From Actinoplanes lobatus (lineage in GTDB: Bacteria > Actinomycetota > Actinomycetes > Mycobacteriales > Micromonosporaceae): 64,000 nucleotides of DNA. Where the stretch lies: the NCBI RefSeq assembly GCF_014205215.1, contig NZ_JACHNC010000001.1:253001-317000 (forward strand), read 5' to 3'. The notes under the pieces were generated by a model. It was not told the DNA's origin, did no database searches, and saw only the letters and a list, made by a program, of their open reading frames with translations. Position 1 is the first letter of the stretch; the number at the start of each line of letters is the position of its first letter. Shown in pieces: positions 15,816 to 25,021 of the stretch. Made by a program: the position numbers and the translations under genes.

Positions 15816-16937
15816 TCAATGCCCCGCGCACTCCACCGCGGCGCGGAGCCGGTCGGGGACGTCCGCGTCGTGGTAAGGGTGTTCGGACGGTTCGATCCGG
15901 GCCAGGAAGTTCGCGTAGACGGCCGCCGCCCGCAGCTCCTGGACCGGGCGTAGCAGGTCGAGGGCCCGAAGGGCGTCGCAGCCGGGCCACAGCGCCGCCC
16001 AGTGCTCCGGGTCGACCTCCAGCCGCAGCGCGTCCAGGGCCGGGTTGCCGATCGAGGAGTCGCCCCAGTCCACGATGGTCAGACCCTCCTCCCCGGTCCG
16101 GACATTGCCCGGATGGAGGTCACCGTGCACCAGGGTGTCCGGGAGACCGCACTTCTCCACCTGCTCCAGTCGCCGGGGAAGATCATCGATCAACTTCCCC
16201 AACCCAGACAATTCCGAAATGTACGGTGTAGCGACGCTTACCAGAGCATCCAGCCCTATTGTGGGAATGCCGTTCGCGCGGAGCTCATCCACCCGGCCCG
16301 CGAAGTGCCGCTGCACCGGGTGGAACACGGTCGCGATCTCCGCCCGCAGGTCCGGCCCGCCGTCGTACCGGTCCTCCCCCGGCACGTGGGCCAGCAGCAT
16401 CCGGCCCTCGTCACCGGCGGCCAGCAGGTAGGGCACCAGACCGGGCTCCACCGCGTCCACCATCCGCAGCACGGCCGGCTCGTGCCCGAAGAACGACGGC
16501 ACCTGCTTGAGCCAGGCCACCGGGGTCCCGTCCGGCCCGTCGAACCGCCAGATCGCCGACAGGTTCCAGGTCCGCTGCTGCCGGGCCACCGCGCCGTGCA
16601 GGCCGATCCGGTCCAGCGCGCCGGCCGCCCAGGCCAGCGACCGGTCCGGGCCACCGAACTCGGCGTACGGCGCCCGGTTCGGATGCGGCGACAGGTCGAC
16701 CTCGACCGGGAGCAGGCCGTCCGGCGTCTCATCGGTGACGGCCAGGTAGGTGACGTGCCCGCCGGGCGGGACCGGCCGGTCCCCGTGCAGCAACCGCAGC
16801 ACGGTCACGTCGATCCCGGCGCCGGCCACCACGTCGGCGACCTCCTGCCACCACGGTGTGCCGACCGGGAACGACGGCAGGGCGCCGAGCACCCGGCCCG
16901 CCCGGTCGGCGAGCACCAGAGTCACCTGCCGGGTCAT
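15816..16937 (-). CDS. Aminoglycoside-phosphotransferase-fold kinase with N-terminal extension
   Basis: The 373-residue protein has the catalytic Brenner loop LVHGDLHPGNV (near residue 270) and the metal-binding IVDWGDSSIGNPALD, marking it as an APH/choline-kinase-fold phosphotransferase. The first about 100 residues (VLADRAGRVLGALPSFPVG... through VTYLAVTD) look like a separate small domain with a Nudix-like flavour but no intact Nudix box. The substrate is unknown. The ATG at 16937 has GGAG five bases upstream; the frame runs a little further. A short repeat-derived ORF bridges it to the allantoicase gene, so it is probably the last-but-one gene of the allantoin operon. Confidence 0.75.
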   Translation of the reverse strand: MTRQVTLVLADRAGRVLGALPSFPVGTPWWQEVADVVAGAGIDVTVLRLLHGDRPVPPGGHVTYLAVTDETPDGLLPVEVDLSPHPNRAPYAEFGGPDRSLAWAAGALDRIGLHGAVARQQRTWNLSAIWRFDGPDGTPVAWLKQVPSFFGHEPAVLRMVDAVEPGLVPYLLAAGDEGRMLLAHVPGEDRYDGGPDLRAEIATVFHPVQRHFAGRVDELRANGIPTIGLDALVSVATPYISELSGLGKLIDDLPRRLEQVEKCGLPDTLVHGDLHPGNVRTGEEGLTIVDWGDSSIGNPALDALRLEVDPEHWAALWPGCDALRALDLLRPVQELRAAAVYANFLARIEPSEHPYHDADVPDRLRAAVECAGH

Positions 16938-17014
16938 GCCGCCGCCTCCGCTTCGCTCCGGCGTCGGCACGACGTCGGCGCTGAGCCTGATGATTCGCTC
17001 GCAAGCTCGCTCAT
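16934..17014 (-). repeat. Repeat-like spacer encoding a 26-residue bridging ORF
   Basis: The gap between allantoicase and the phosphotransferase is spanned by an ORF beginning MSELASESSGSAP and ending in TGA. Its ATG overlaps the allantoicase stop (ATGA, 17014-17011) and its stop overlaps the phosphotransferase ATG (ATGA, 16937-16934). From memory this sequence recurs between genes in Micromonosporaceae genomes; that needs a search. It could be a dispersed repeat that keeps translation coupled across the gap. I do not claim the peptide has a function. Confidence 0.5.
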
Positions 17015-17982
17015 CGACCGAGCCGCTTCCGCAGGAATTTGCGGTCCGCCCGCCCGAGCAGCCGCAGCCGGGCCATGCCGCCGTCCGGGAAGACGTCCAG
17101 CCGCACGTGCGTCACCTCCGGCGCCTTGGCGAGCCGGAACCGGTGCGGCGTGTCCGGGCGCAGCGCCGTCCGCGGCAACAGCTCGAAGGTCCGCTCGTCG
17201 GCGTCGATGCCGGTCAGTGCCGCCCAGCCGGGTGCGTTGCCCTTGAAGTGGCTGGTGTCCAGATCCGCGAAGCGCAGCACGGCCGGGGCGGCCAGCCGCA
17301 CGAGCACCCAGTCGTTCGCGTCGTCCCGCCGGCGGGACGTCTCCCAGCCGTCGCCCATGTCGCGGGCCAGACCGGGCATCAGCATCCGCTGCGGATGACC
17401 GTAGAACATGTTGCTGCAATCCACGACGGTCGCGCCGTACTCGGCGGCGGCCACGTCGAACACCTTCGGCAACAGCTCCGGATCGGGCACCACCTCGCCG
17501 TGCACGCGCAGCCGGGCCACCCCGCCGTCCGGGAAGATGGTGAGCCGCACGTGGGTGAAACGGCGCCGGTCCGCCACCGGGTACAGGTTGCTGCTGTCGC
17601 CCTTGAGCGGCGACTTCGGCAGGATCTCCACCCAGTCGGCGGCCGCCAGCTCGTCCGGGCCGGGATGGCCGGGCAGCTCCACAGCCTCCACCGAGGCGAA
17701 CGGAGGGTAGTTGCCGGTGAAATACGCGGTGTCGATGTCGACGCCGTGGACGATGCCGGGCGCGCCGAGCCGGACCACCGCGAAGTCGTGCCCCGGCACA
17801 CGGCGGCGGCGGGTCTCCCAGCCGTCGTACACCTGCCCCTTGTGGTCGAACGTCTTCGGCGCGTGCCCCGGCGGATCCGGCAGGACCAGGTGGTCGGCGG
17901 CGGCGAAGAACTCGTCGCTGGAGTGCACGACACCGCCACCGAACGCCCGCGACGCCAGATCGGGCAGCGCACTGAACTCCAT
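17011..17982 (-). CDS. alc: Allantoicase
   Basis: The 323-residue protein is made of two tandem beta-jelly-roll halves, each with the allantoicase pattern: VYDGWETRRRRVPGHDFAVVRLG with VDIDTAYFTGNYPP, then GDGWETSRRRDDANDWVLVRL with LDTSHFKGNAPGW. Allantoicase hydrolyses allantoate to ureidoglycolate and urea in the cytoplasm. It is translationally coupled to allantoinase, whose TGA overlaps its ATG (TGATG), and GAGGAG lies just upstream. Together with the uricase cluster 6 kb away it takes urate to ureidoglycolate; no ureidoglycolate lyase is visible in the window. Confidence 0.92.
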   Translation of the reverse strand: MEFSALPDLASRAFGGGVVHSSDEFFAAADHLVLPDPPGHAPKTFDHKGQVYDGWETRRRRVPGHDFAVVRLGAPGIVHGVDIDTAYFTGNYPPFASVEAVELPGHPGPDELAAADWVEILPKSPLKGDSSNLYPVADRRRFTHVRLTIFPDGGVARLRVHGEVVPDPELLPKVFDVAAAEYGATVVDCSNMFYGHPQRMLMPGLARDMGDGWETSRRRDDANDWVLVRLAAPAVLRFADLDTSHFKGNAPGWAALTGIDADERTFELLPRTALRPDTPHRFRLAKAPEVTHVRLDVFPDGGMARLRLLGRADRKFLRKRLGR

Positions 17983-19298
17983 CAGTTCTCCTCGTCGATG
18001 CTCAGGAACTTCCCGCCGGCCCGGTCGCCGGTCACTGTGCGTCCGCGCAGCCAGGTCGTGCGCACTACACCCCGCAACCTTTTTCCGGCGTACGGGGTGA
18101 CCGGATTCTTGTGATGCAGCGCGTGCGCGTCGACGACGAACTCGGTGTCCGGCTCGAAGGCGACGAGATCCGCGTCGGCGCCGGGAGTGATCCGTCCCTT
18201 GTTCCGCAATCCCACCAGATCGGCGGGGCGGCGCGCCATCCACTTCACCACGTCCGCGAGGGTGTGCCCCCGATCCCGGGCCGCGGTCCAGATCACCGGA
18301 AGCCCCAGCTGCACCGAGGCGATCCCGCCCCAGGCCGCCGCGAAGTCGCCGGTGTCCTGCCGCTTCAGGTCCGGGGTGCACGGGGAATGATCGCTGACCA
18401 CGCAGGTGATCAGGCCGTCGGCCAGCGCCTCCCACAGCCGGTCGGCGTTCGCCGTGTCCCGGATCGGCGGGCAGCACTTGAACTCGGTGGCGCCGTCCGG
18501 GATGCCGGCCGCGTCCAGCGTCAGATAGTGCGGGCAGGTCTCCGCCGTCACCCGTACCCCCTCCGCTCTGGCCTGGGCGATCAACGGCAGTGCGGTGGCC
18601 GCGGAGAGATGCAGGATGTGCACGCGGCGGCCCGCCGCGCGGGCCACCGCGATGGCCGTGGCCACCGCGGCGTGCTCGGCGCCCTCCGGGCGGGAGGCCA
18701 GAAAGTCGGCGTACGCGGGTGAGCTCGCCGCGTCGCGCAGATGATCCGGATCCTCGGCGTGGACGACGAACAGGGCGTCCACCGCGTTCATGGCGGTGGC
18801 CAGCTGGTCCGCGTCGACCGGCGGGAACTCGGGCACCCCGGAATCGGCCAGGAACGCCTTGAAACCGAAGACACCGGCCGCGTGCAGGCCGGGAAGATCC
18901 GCCGCGTTGCCCGGGATCGCGCCACCCCAGAAGCCGACGTCGACGTGGCACTGCCCGGTCGCGGCCACCTGCTTGATCTTCAGCGCCTCGCCGGTCACGG
19001 TCGGCGGCAGGCTGTTCAGCGGCATGTCGACGATCGTGGTGACACCGCCGGCCGCGGCCGCCCGGGTCGCCGTGGCGAAACCCTCCCACTCGGTCCGGCC
19101 CGGCTCGTTGACGTGCACGTGCGTGTCCACCAGGCCGGGCAGCAGGGCGGTGTCGCCGAGATCCACGTCCTCGGCCGCCCCGGCGTCGGCGTCGTAGGGC
19201 AGAACCGCCGTGATCCGCCCCTCCGCGACCAGGACCGCCGCCGCCCGCTCGCCCTCGGGTGTGACCACGCGCCGGGACCGGACCACCAGATCAACCAT
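17982..19298 (-). CDS. allB: Allantoinase
   Basis: The 438-residue cyclic amidohydrolase has the metal-binding motifs of allantoinases: [19 protein letters not shown] near residue 55, the carbamylated-Lys region [33 protein letters not shown] and [14 protein letters not shown]. It opens the hydantoin ring of allantoin to give allantoate, the substrate of the next gene. The start ATG at 19298 is probably leaderless: TAGAGT (19310-19305) ends six bases upstream and no Shine-Dalgarno is present. It is the first gene of a minus-strand operon allB-alc-phosphotransferase. It is divergent from a glutaredoxin-like gene, with under 100 bp between them. Confidence 0.95.
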   Translation of the reverse strand: MVDLVVRSRRVVTPEGERAAAVLVAEGRITAVLPYDADAGAAEDVDLGDTALLPGLVDTHVHVNEPGRTEWEGFATATRAAAAGGVTTIVDMPLNSLPPTVTGEALKIKQVAATGQCHVDVGFWGGAIPGNAADLPGLHAAGVFGFKAFLADSGVPEFPPVDADQLATAMNAVDALFVVHAEDPDHLRDAASSPAYADFLASRPEGAEHAAVATAIAVARAAGRRVHILHLSAATALPLIAQARAEGVRVTAETCPHYLTLDAAGIPDGATEFKCCPPIRDTANADRLWEALADGLITCVVSDHSPCTPDLKRQDTGDFAAAWGGIASVQLGLPVIWTAARDRGHTLADVVKWMARRPADLVGLRNKGRITPGADADLVAFEPDTEFVVDAHALHHKNPVTPYAGKRLRGVVRTTWLRGRTVTGDRAGGKFLSIDEEN

Positions 19299-19391
19299 GA
19301 TCGGACTCTATCGGCGCTTTGTTTCGGCCCGCGCCCATCCCGGCCGGTCAGTCATTTCGTTACCGGCGGTAGCGGAGTACCCTCCCGGTCC

Positions 19392-19832
19392 ATGGTGCGA
19401 CGGTGGAGCCTGGCACTCCTGACAGCCCTCTGCGGCGTGCTCATCGCCGCGGTGAAGATCGGTGACGGCGCGCCCGGATCGGCGGGCCTGCTACTCGCCG
19501 TGTTCCTCGCGTTCGCCTTCGTGCTGTCGCCGCTCGCCTTCCCGCGCACGTCAGGCGGGGCCGGGGACGATCGGCCGGTCGTCTACTGGCGGCCCGGCTG
19601 CCCCTACTGCCTGCGACTGCGGGCCCGGCTCGGCCCCGAGGCGGCCCGGCTGCGCTGGGTCGACATCTGGCAGGACCCCGACGCGGCGGCCGCGGTCCGG
19701 GAAATCACCGGCGGTGACGAAACCGTACCCACCGTGGTCATCGGTGGCCGGGGACATGTCAACCCCGACCCGTCCTGGCTGCGGGACCAGATCGCGCCCG
19801 CGACCCCTCAAGCGCCAACTACCCGCCCATAA
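19392..19832 (+). CDS. Membrane-anchored glutaredoxin-domain protein
   Basis: The 146-residue protein has two N-terminal membrane helices (about residues 5-22 and 30-50) followed by a glutaredoxin/thioredoxin-like fold with VVYWRPGCPYCLRLRARLG, so the redox pair is CPYC. Later come VDIWQDPDAAAAVREITGGDETVPTVVIGG, with the family's TVP loop. Actinobacteria use mycothiol, and such proteins are probably mycoredoxin-like reductants of mixed disulfides. TACCCT (19378-19383) is a -10-like box eight bases before the ATG, with no Shine-Dalgarno, again suggesting a leaderless mRNA. The active site should face the cytoplasm given two helices. Confidence 0.85.
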   Translation: MVRRWSLALLTALCGVLIAAVKIGDGAPGSAGLLLAVFLAFAFVLSPLAFPRTSGGAGDDRPVVYWRPGCPYCLRLRARLGPEAARLRWVDIWQDPDAAAAVREITGGDETVPTVVIGGRGHVNPDPSWLRDQIAPATPQAPTTRP

Positions 19833-20131
19833 ATGGGCAGGCTTGTGGAACTCTTCCCCGCTGGCTACGAGGTCAGGCCACGTACGGGCGATTGGCTGCG
19901 CCCCAGCCCGGACGAATCCGGGCCGCAATGGCCGCGACATCAACAGTCCGCGATAGCCGTTCCCCGCTTGCGCGGGTGCGTGGGGACCTCCGCCGTGCCG
20001 CGAAGAAATTAGCACACCAGTTCACTTGCGCACGGGTGGACGACGCCGGATTCACCCTGGCGGCGAACCGGCTCTTCTTTCCCTGCTCCGCAGGCGATCC
20101 GTTTCATCCCGGCCTGTAAACGGCCGAGGCT
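19833..20131. other. Intergenic region with no supported gene
   Basis: About 300 bases between two convergent genes. Short frames exist on both strands but none has a ribosome-binding site or recognisable protein. A GC-rich hairpin lies near 19968-20000 (CCGC/GCGG core inside GTTCCCC/GGGGAC). A weaker 5-bp stem at about 20110-20126 may terminate transcription from the right. Confidence 0.5.
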
Positions 20132-20416
20132 CTACAAAGGATTCCGCTGAACCAGGTCCGCACCGGTCCAGCTCAGGAAACGGTCGTAGAACTCGGCCGG
20201 TGAACGGGGCGGCAGGTCGGTCATCGCCCGGTCCAGGTGCGCCCACATGTACATGGCGAGCATGACCCGGTCGGCACCGTCCATGAGCGACACCCGTGCG
20301 GGCGGGCACGGCCACGGCTGCCCGCAGGCGCGGCAACTCCAGGACGGTCGCTCACAGACGTGGTCCGGTGGCTCCGTCCCGGTGACACGGACGGTCCTCG
20401 TCAGGCGGTCGTGCAC
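20132..20416 (-). CDS. Small CxxCGxPWPC protein (putative zinc-binding, unknown function)
   Basis: The 94-residue protein contains RPSWSCRACGQPWPCPPARVSLMD, a Cys-x2-Cys-x4-Cys cluster that could bind zinc, followed by a helical MLAMYMWAHLDRAMTDLPP and the ending FYDRFLSWT. I recall a family of similar short Streptomyces proteins, sometimes mislabelled as flavin reductases; there is no flavin-binding feature here. The start GTG at 20416 has GGGGAGG five bases upstream, although the frame continues upstream as low-complexity sequence. The gene stands alone, downstream in the same direction of the CitE-like gene. Confidence 0.6.
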   Translation of the reverse strand: MHDRLTRTVRVTGTEPPDHVCERPSWSCRACGQPWPCPPARVSLMDGADRVMLAMYMWAHLDRAMTDLPPRSPAEFYDRFLSWTGADLVQRNPL

Positions 20417-20531
20417 GGTGTCCTCCCCGCATTCGGCATGGTGCCGCCATGTAGTACTCGCGCCGGCGCCGAAGAGTTCGAACCCCACCGGATTCCGCCG
20501 TGCCACTGTGGTCCGACCCGACAGCGGGGCA

Positions 20532-20626
20532 CCTTCGGCGTCCTTCGGCGTCCTTCGGCGGCCTTCGCGGTCGGCGGCCTCGGCGGCCTTCGCGGTCGGC
20601 GGCCTTCGGCTTCGTTCGCGGTCGGC
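20532..20626. repeat. Low-complexity GGC(G/C)...TTCGCGGTC repeats
   Basis: Short imperfect repeats built from GGCGTCCTTC and GGCCTTCGCGGTC fill the gap between the small Cys-rich gene and the CitE-like gene. All frames through it look like Arg/Ala-rich shadow protein. I see no gene or regulatory signal in it. Confidence 0.6.
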
Positions 20627-20636
20627 GTCGTCTCGG

Positions 20637-21773
20637 TCAGGTGAGCGCGGTGAGCTCGGCGCGGGGGAAGCCGGCGTCGTCGAGAGCGCCGCAGTCCAGG
20701 CCGCGCAGCAGGTAGCCGGCCAGCGCACGGGCGGTGGCCGGTTCGTCGGCGATGCCGCTGTCCTGCCGGTCCAGGTAGCGGCGCAGCCTGGTCACGGCCG
20801 CGTCCCGGCCGTCGCGGAAGAACTCGTAGGTGGCCGCGTACCGCGTCGGCAACTGGGCGGGATGCAGGTCCCAGCCCTGGTAATAGCCCCGCTCCAGGGA
20901 ACGGCGGACCAGACGGCGATGCAACTCCCAGGCCTCGCGCACCTGGGCCGTACCGCCGACCGGGAGGATGTTGGTGGAGCCGTCGGAGAGACGCACCCCG
21001 GTCTGCGCGGCGGCCGCCTGCATGACCGCCTTGGCGTAGTCGGCGACCGGATGCTCCATCGACTGGTAGGCGGCGGCCACCCCGGCGGCAGCGCTGTAGT
21101 CGTAGGTGCCGTAGTGCAGCCCGGTGCACCGGCCGCCGGCCGCCGTGATCAGCCGGGCGACGGTGGCGGTCCCGTCCGCGGCGAGCACCGCCGACGGCAG
21201 TTCCACCTGGATCTCGAAGGTGACGGCGCCGGTGCTCAGCCCGTACGCCTTCTCCAGCTTCTCGCAGAGGGTGACCATGGCGGTGACCTGGTCCGGACCG
21301 CTGACCTTGGGCAGCGTGACGGTGAAAAGATCCTGATAGGTGTCGAGGAAGAGATCCAGCGTGCGCAGCGAGCGGCGCCGGGTGGCCGCCTCCAGCGACT
21401 TGATCCGGATGCCGAGGAACGGTGGCCGCGGCCCGTCGGCGAGGATCGCGGCGGCCCGGCGGACGGCCGCGTCCTCCTGATCGTCGTCGCGGACCCCGTA
21501 GCCGTCCTCGAAATCGACGCGCAGGTCCTCGATCGGCTCGCGGGCGAGCTTGGCCCGGACCGCGGGATCGGGCCAGGGGAAGTCGTGTTCGTCCATCGCC
21601 CGCAGCGCGATGGCGCCCCAGTCACGGAAGTCGTCGAGGCGGTCGGCGGGCACGTACACGGTGTGGACGGGCTGCCGCCCGGCCCGCTCGCCCGGATAGC
21701 GGGCCCGGAGGAACGCGTCGTGCCCGGCGAGACCCGCGTCGATCTCGTCGTAGTCCTGTCCACTCAGGCGCAT
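20637..21773 (-). CDS. CitE/HpcH-fold aldolase-like protein (DUF6986-like)
   Basis: The 378-residue protein carries the acidic and basic motifs of the CitE/HpcH phosphoenolpyruvate-type barrel: EDLRVDFEDGYGVRDDDQED, RIKSLEAATRRRS, FEIQVELPSAVLA and LHYGTYDYSAAAGVAAA. I associate this arrangement with DUF6986, which is often next to malate synthase in actinobacteria. Related enzymes cleave or form C-C bonds on acyl-CoA or hydroxyacid substrates, so a role in handling glyoxylate or a dicarboxylic intermediate is likely but unproven. A GGGGAGG site is six bases before the ATG. It lies downstream of malate synthase across a 232-base gap with repeats and a terminator-like palindrome. Confidence 0.75.
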   Translation of the reverse strand: MRLSGQDYDEIDAGLAGHDAFLRARYPGERAGRQPVHTVYVPADRLDDFRDWGAIALRAMDEHDFPWPDPAVRAKLAREPIEDLRVDFEDGYGVRDDDQEDAAVRRAAAILADGPRPPFLGIRIKSLEAATRRRSLRTLDLFLDTYQDLFTVTLPKVSGPDQVTAMVTLCEKLEKAYGLSTGAVTFEIQVELPSAVLAADGTATVARLITAAGGRCTGLHYGTYDYSAAAGVAAAYQSMEHPVADYAKAVMQAAAAQTGVRLSDGSTNILPVGGTAQVREAWELHRRLVRRSLERGYYQGWDLHPAQLPTRYAATYEFFRDGRDAAVTRLRRYLDRQDSGIADEPATARALAGYLLRGLDCGALDDAGFPRAELTALT

Positions 21774-21897
21774 CCAGGGCCTCCCCGGTCGATCTCGGCT
21801 CCGATTCCGCGTGCTGGTCGTTCCGCCCCGTTACGGCCACCCCGGAGTGACGCCGCCACACAGCAGCGCCCCTCCGGGGCTACCCACGAGCGCTGAT

Positions 21898-21983
21898 CGC
21901 GCCCGCCTTACCCCGCCCACACGCGGCGCCCGCCTTGCCCCGCCCACACGCGGCGCCCGCTTTCCACCGCCCGCGGGCGGTGG
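21898..21983. repeat. 27-bp repeat (2.5 copies) ending in a perfect 20-bp palindrome
   Basis: Two nearly identical 27-bp units (about 21898-21951) and a diverged third lie just downstream of malate synthase. The last ends in CCACCGCCCGCGGGCGGTGG (21964-21983), a perfect GC-only dyad that could act as a terminator for the malate-synthase transcript. Confidence 0.6.
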
Positions 21984-22005
21984 CCGTCGCTTCGGCGGCG
22001 GCGCG

Positions 22006-23553
22006 TCAGTCGATGGAGTCGTAGGCGGCGCTGGTGAGGAAGTCGGCGAAGTCGTCGGCGAGGGCGACCAGCTCGAACAGCTTGCGGGCGTCGTCGTAGC
22101 GCCCGGCCGCCCAGGCCTCGTCACCGACCGTCTCGCGGATCTTCGCGAGCTCCTCGTCCTCGATCCGCCCGACCAGCTCCGCGGTGATCGGCGTACCGTC
22201 CTCGAGCTTCACCCCGTTGTGGATCCACTGCCAGACCTGCGAGCGGGAGATCTCCGCGGTGGCGGCGTCCTCCATCAGGTTGTGGATCGCGACGGCGCCG
22301 TTCCCGCGCAGCCACGCCTCCAGGTACTGCAGGGCAACGTTGACGTTGTTGTGCAGCCCCGCCCGGGTGACCGCCCCGCCGGTGCCGGCCACGTGCAGCA
22401 GGTCCGCGGCATCGACCGCGACGTCGGGCCGCTTCTTGGCGAGCTGGTTGGGCTTGTCGCCGAGCACCCGGTCGAAGATCTCCTTGCAGACCGGGACCAG
22501 GTCGGGGTGGGCCACCCACGAGCCGTCGAACCCGTCGCCGGCCTCGCGCTCCTTGTCCTCCCGCACCTTGGCCAGGGCGACCTCGTTGACCTGCGGGTCA
22601 CGGCGGCTCGGGATGAAGGCGGCCATGCCACCCATGGCGAACGCCCCCCGCTTGTGGCAGGTGGAGACGAGCAGTTCGGTGTACGCCCGCATGAACGGCG
22701 CGGTCATCGTCACCGCCGCACGGTCCGGCAGGATCATGTTCGGGTTGTCGCGGAAGTACTTGATGATGCTGAACAGGTAGTCCCAGCGACCGGCGTTGAG
22801 CCCGGAAAGGTGCGGCCGGAGGCTGTAGAGAATCTCCTCCATCTCGAACGCGGCCGGGATGGTCTCGATCAGCACGGTCGCGCGGATCGTGCCGACCGGG
22901 ATGCCGAGGGCCTCCTGCGCGTAGGTGAAGACGTCGTTCCAGAGCGCCGCCTCCTTGTGGGACTCCATCTTGGGCAGGTAGAAATACGGCCCGCTGCCGC
23001 GCTCCAGCAGCTCCTTGGCGTTGTGGAAGAAGTAGAGCCCGAAGTCGACCAGCGCGCCGACCGCCGGCTCACCGTCGACCGGGAGGTGCCGCTCGTCGAG
23101 GTGCCAGCCGCGGGGGCGCATCACGATCGTCGGGTACGGGCCACCGTTCAGCTCGTACGTCTTCTTCTCGGTCTCGAGCGTGATCGTGCGCCGGATGGCG
23201 TCGTAGAGGTTCTGCTGGCCGTCGACGACGTTCGACCAGTGTGGGGTGTTCGCGTCCTCCAGGTCCGCCAACCACACCTTGGCCCCTGAATTGAGCGCGT
23301 TGATCGTCATCTTCCGCTCGGTGGGCCCGGTGATCTCGACCCGCCGGTCCTGGAGATCGGCCGGCGCGGGCGGCGCAGTCCATTCAGCAGCGCGGATGTC
23401 CGCGGTCTCGGCAAGGAAGCCCAGCGTGGCCCCGGCCGCGATCTCCGCTCGGCGCGCGGCACGCGCCTGGAGGAGCTCGTTACGGCGAGGCCGGAAGCGC
23501 CGGTTCAGGTCGGCGACAAACGCCACGGCCTCGTCGGACAGGATCTCGGTCAT
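22006..23553 (-). CDS. aceB: Malate synthase A
   Basis: The 515-residue protein matches the short malate synthase A/plant-type family. It has [25 protein letters not shown], the catalytic Arg region [62 protein letters not shown] and the acetyl-CoA site with [16 protein letters not shown]. It condenses glyoxylate with acetyl-CoA to give malate. In this setting the glyoxylate probably comes from ureidoglycolate during purine breakdown rather than from isocitrate, since no isocitrate lyase is nearby. The ATG at 23553 has GAGAGGA upstream. It follows the 8-oxoguanine-deaminase gene with a 106-base gap. Confidence 0.97.
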   Translation of the reverse strand: MTEILSDEAVAFVADLNRRFRPRRNELLQARAARRAEIAAGATLGFLAETADIRAAEWTAPPAPADLQDRRVEITGPTERKMTINALNSGAKVWLADLEDANTPHWSNVVDGQQNLYDAIRRTITLETEKKTYELNGGPYPTIVMRPRGWHLDERHLPVDGEPAVGALVDFGLYFFHNAKELLERGSGPYFYLPKMESHKEAALWNDVFTYAQEALGIPVGTIRATVLIETIPAAFEMEEILYSLRPHLSGLNAGRWDYLFSIIKYFRDNPNMILPDRAAVTMTAPFMRAYTELLVSTCHKRGAFAMGGMAAFIPSRRDPQVNEVALAKVREDKEREAGDGFDGSWVAHPDLVPVCKEIFDRVLGDKPNQLAKKRPDVAVDAADLLHVAGTGGAVTRAGLHNNVNVALQYLEAWLRGNGAVAIHNLMEDAATAEISRSQVWQWIHNGVKLEDGTPITAELVGRIEDEELAKIRETVGDEAWAAGRYDDARKLFELVALADDFADFLTSAAYDSID

Positions 23554-23659
23554 CGTTGACGATTCCTCTCAGTGTGGTTACTCCCCCGTACCGTAATCGA
23601 GCATTATTCATGGTCCTTCCCACCGGTCTACCACCCCCCGGCCGCTGTGGCTTACTTCT

Positions 23660-25021
23660 CTATCCGGCGTCCATGAGCCGCCGATGCGCCCGCCGGGCAC
23701 GCTCGGTGAGAGTGTCGGCGTCGGCGTTGACCAGCTCGCCGCGCTCGACCACCGGACGGCCGCCGACCAGCGCCAGGTCGACCCGCGCCGGTGGGCCGAA
23801 GACCAGCGCCGCGACCTTGTCGTCGATGCCGTCGTGCCCCAGCCCGTCGAGCCGCCACATCACCAGATCGGCCAGCTTGCCGACCTCCAGCGAACCGAGA
23901 TCGTCCGCCCGGCCGAGGCACCGGGCGCCGCCGATGGTGCCGAGCCGCAGCGCCTCCCGCGCGTCCATCGCCTTCGGGCCGCCGCGCGACCGGGCCGTGT
24001 AGAGCGCCTGCCGCAACTCGGCGCCCAGATGCGAGACCTCCTGCGAGGCGGACCCGTCGACGCCCAGGCCCACCGGGACGCCGTGGTCGAGCAGCTCGCG
24101 AACCCGGGCCATGCCGGCGCCGAGCCGTGCGTTCGAACTCGGGCAGTGCGCCACGCCGGTGCCGGTGGCGCCCAGCTTGGCGATCGCCGAGTCGTCCAGG
24201 TGCACGCCGTGCGCCAGCCAGACGTCGTCACCGAGCCAGCCGACGCGTTCCGCGTACTCCACCGGGGTGCAGCCGAACTGCTTCCGGCAGAACTCCTCCT
24301 CGTCGTCGGTCTCGGCCAGGTGGGTGTGCAGGCGCACCCCCTTGCGCCGGGCCAGCGTCGCGGCCTCCTCCATGAGCCGGGTCGTCACCGAGAACGGCGA
24401 GCAGGGGGCCACCGCGATCCGCAGCATCGAGTCCGGCGACGGGTCGTGCCAGCGGTCGACGGCCGCCTCGGTGGCGGCGAGCGCCTCGTCGGTGTCCTCG
24501 ACGACGTGGTCGGGTGGGAGGCCGCCGTCCTTGCGGCTCAGGTCCATCGAGCCGCGGGTCGGATGGAACCGCACGCCGATCAGCCGCGCCGCCTCGATCT
24601 CCGCGGCCAGCACATCGCCGCCGTCGCGGGGGAAGACGTAGTGATGGTCCATGCTCGTGGTGCAGCCGGACAACGCCAGCCAGCCGAGACCCGCCCCGGC
24701 CGCCGCACCGACAACCTCGGCGTCCAGCCGGCCCCAGATCGGGTAGAGCGTGGTCAGCCAGCCGAACAGCGTCTCGTCCAGCGCCAGGCCGCGGGTCGCC
24801 CACTGGTACAGATGGTGATGTGTGTTCACCAGACCGGGCGTGACCAGGCAACCGGAACCGTCGACACGGCGGGTGCCCTCGGGCACGGCGGTCGCCCGGC
24901 CCGCTCCGACGGCCGCGATCCGCCTGTCGTCGCCGACCAGTACGTAACCGGTGGTGTGCTCCCGCCCGGCCGGGTCGACGGTGGCGACCGCCGCGTTCTC
25001 GATGAGGATCACAGCCACCAT
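23660..25021 (-). CDS. 8-Oxoguanine deaminase (amidohydrolase)
   Basis: The 453-residue amidohydrolase has the deaminase metal motifs VTPGLVNTHHHLYQWATRG (near residue 60), VRLHTHLAETDDEEEFC, VWLAHGVHLDDSAIAKL and GLGVDGSASQE. The phrase SMDHHYVFP and the size fit 8-oxoguanine deaminases of the AtzB/TrzN group, which convert 8-oxoguanine to urate. That supplies uricase, encoded just upstream. The ATG at 25021 overlaps the uricase end by 13 bp; a GTG at 25012 overlapping the uricase stop as GTGA is an alternative start. Other purine deaminases in this family cannot be excluded. Confidence 0.85.
   Translation of the reverse strand: MVAVILIENAAVATVDPAGREHTTGYVLVGDDRRIAAVGAGRATAVPEGTRRVDGSGCLVTPGLVNTHHHLYQWATRGLALDETLFGWLTTLYPIWGRLDAEVVGAAAGAGLGWLALSGCTTSMDHHYVFPRDGGDVLAAEIEAARLIGVRFHPTRGSMDLSRKDGGLPPDHVVEDTDEALAATEAAVDRWHDPSPDSMLRIAVAPCSPFSVTTRLMEEAATLARRKGVRLHTHLAETDDEEEFCRKQFGCTPVEYAERVGWLGDDVWLAHGVHLDDSAIAKLGATGTGVAHCPSSNARLGAGMARVRELLDHGVPVGLGVDGSASQEVSHLGAELRQALYTARSRGGPKAMDAREALRLGTIGGARCLGRADDLGSLEVGKLADLVMWRLDGLGHDGIDDKVAALVFGPPARVDLALVGGRPVVERGELVNADADTLTERARRAHRRLMDAG

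Noticed and set aside
17011..19089. A single 692-residue minus-strand protein covering allantoicase and part of allantoinase
   Set aside because: The frame reads allantoinase out of phase and then allantoicase in phase. The two enzymes are separate genes with a TGATG overlap.
19965..20005. A CRISPR-like word (GTTCCCCGC...GCGGG...GGGGAC)
   Set aside because: It occurs once, with no repeat, spacer or cas gene nearby. It is better read as a simple GC-rich hairpin.
20475..20490. GTTCGAAC-like palindrome as a possible SOS box
   Set aside because: It lacks the spacer of the actinobacterial LexA site and lies in low-complexity sequence upstream of no repair gene.
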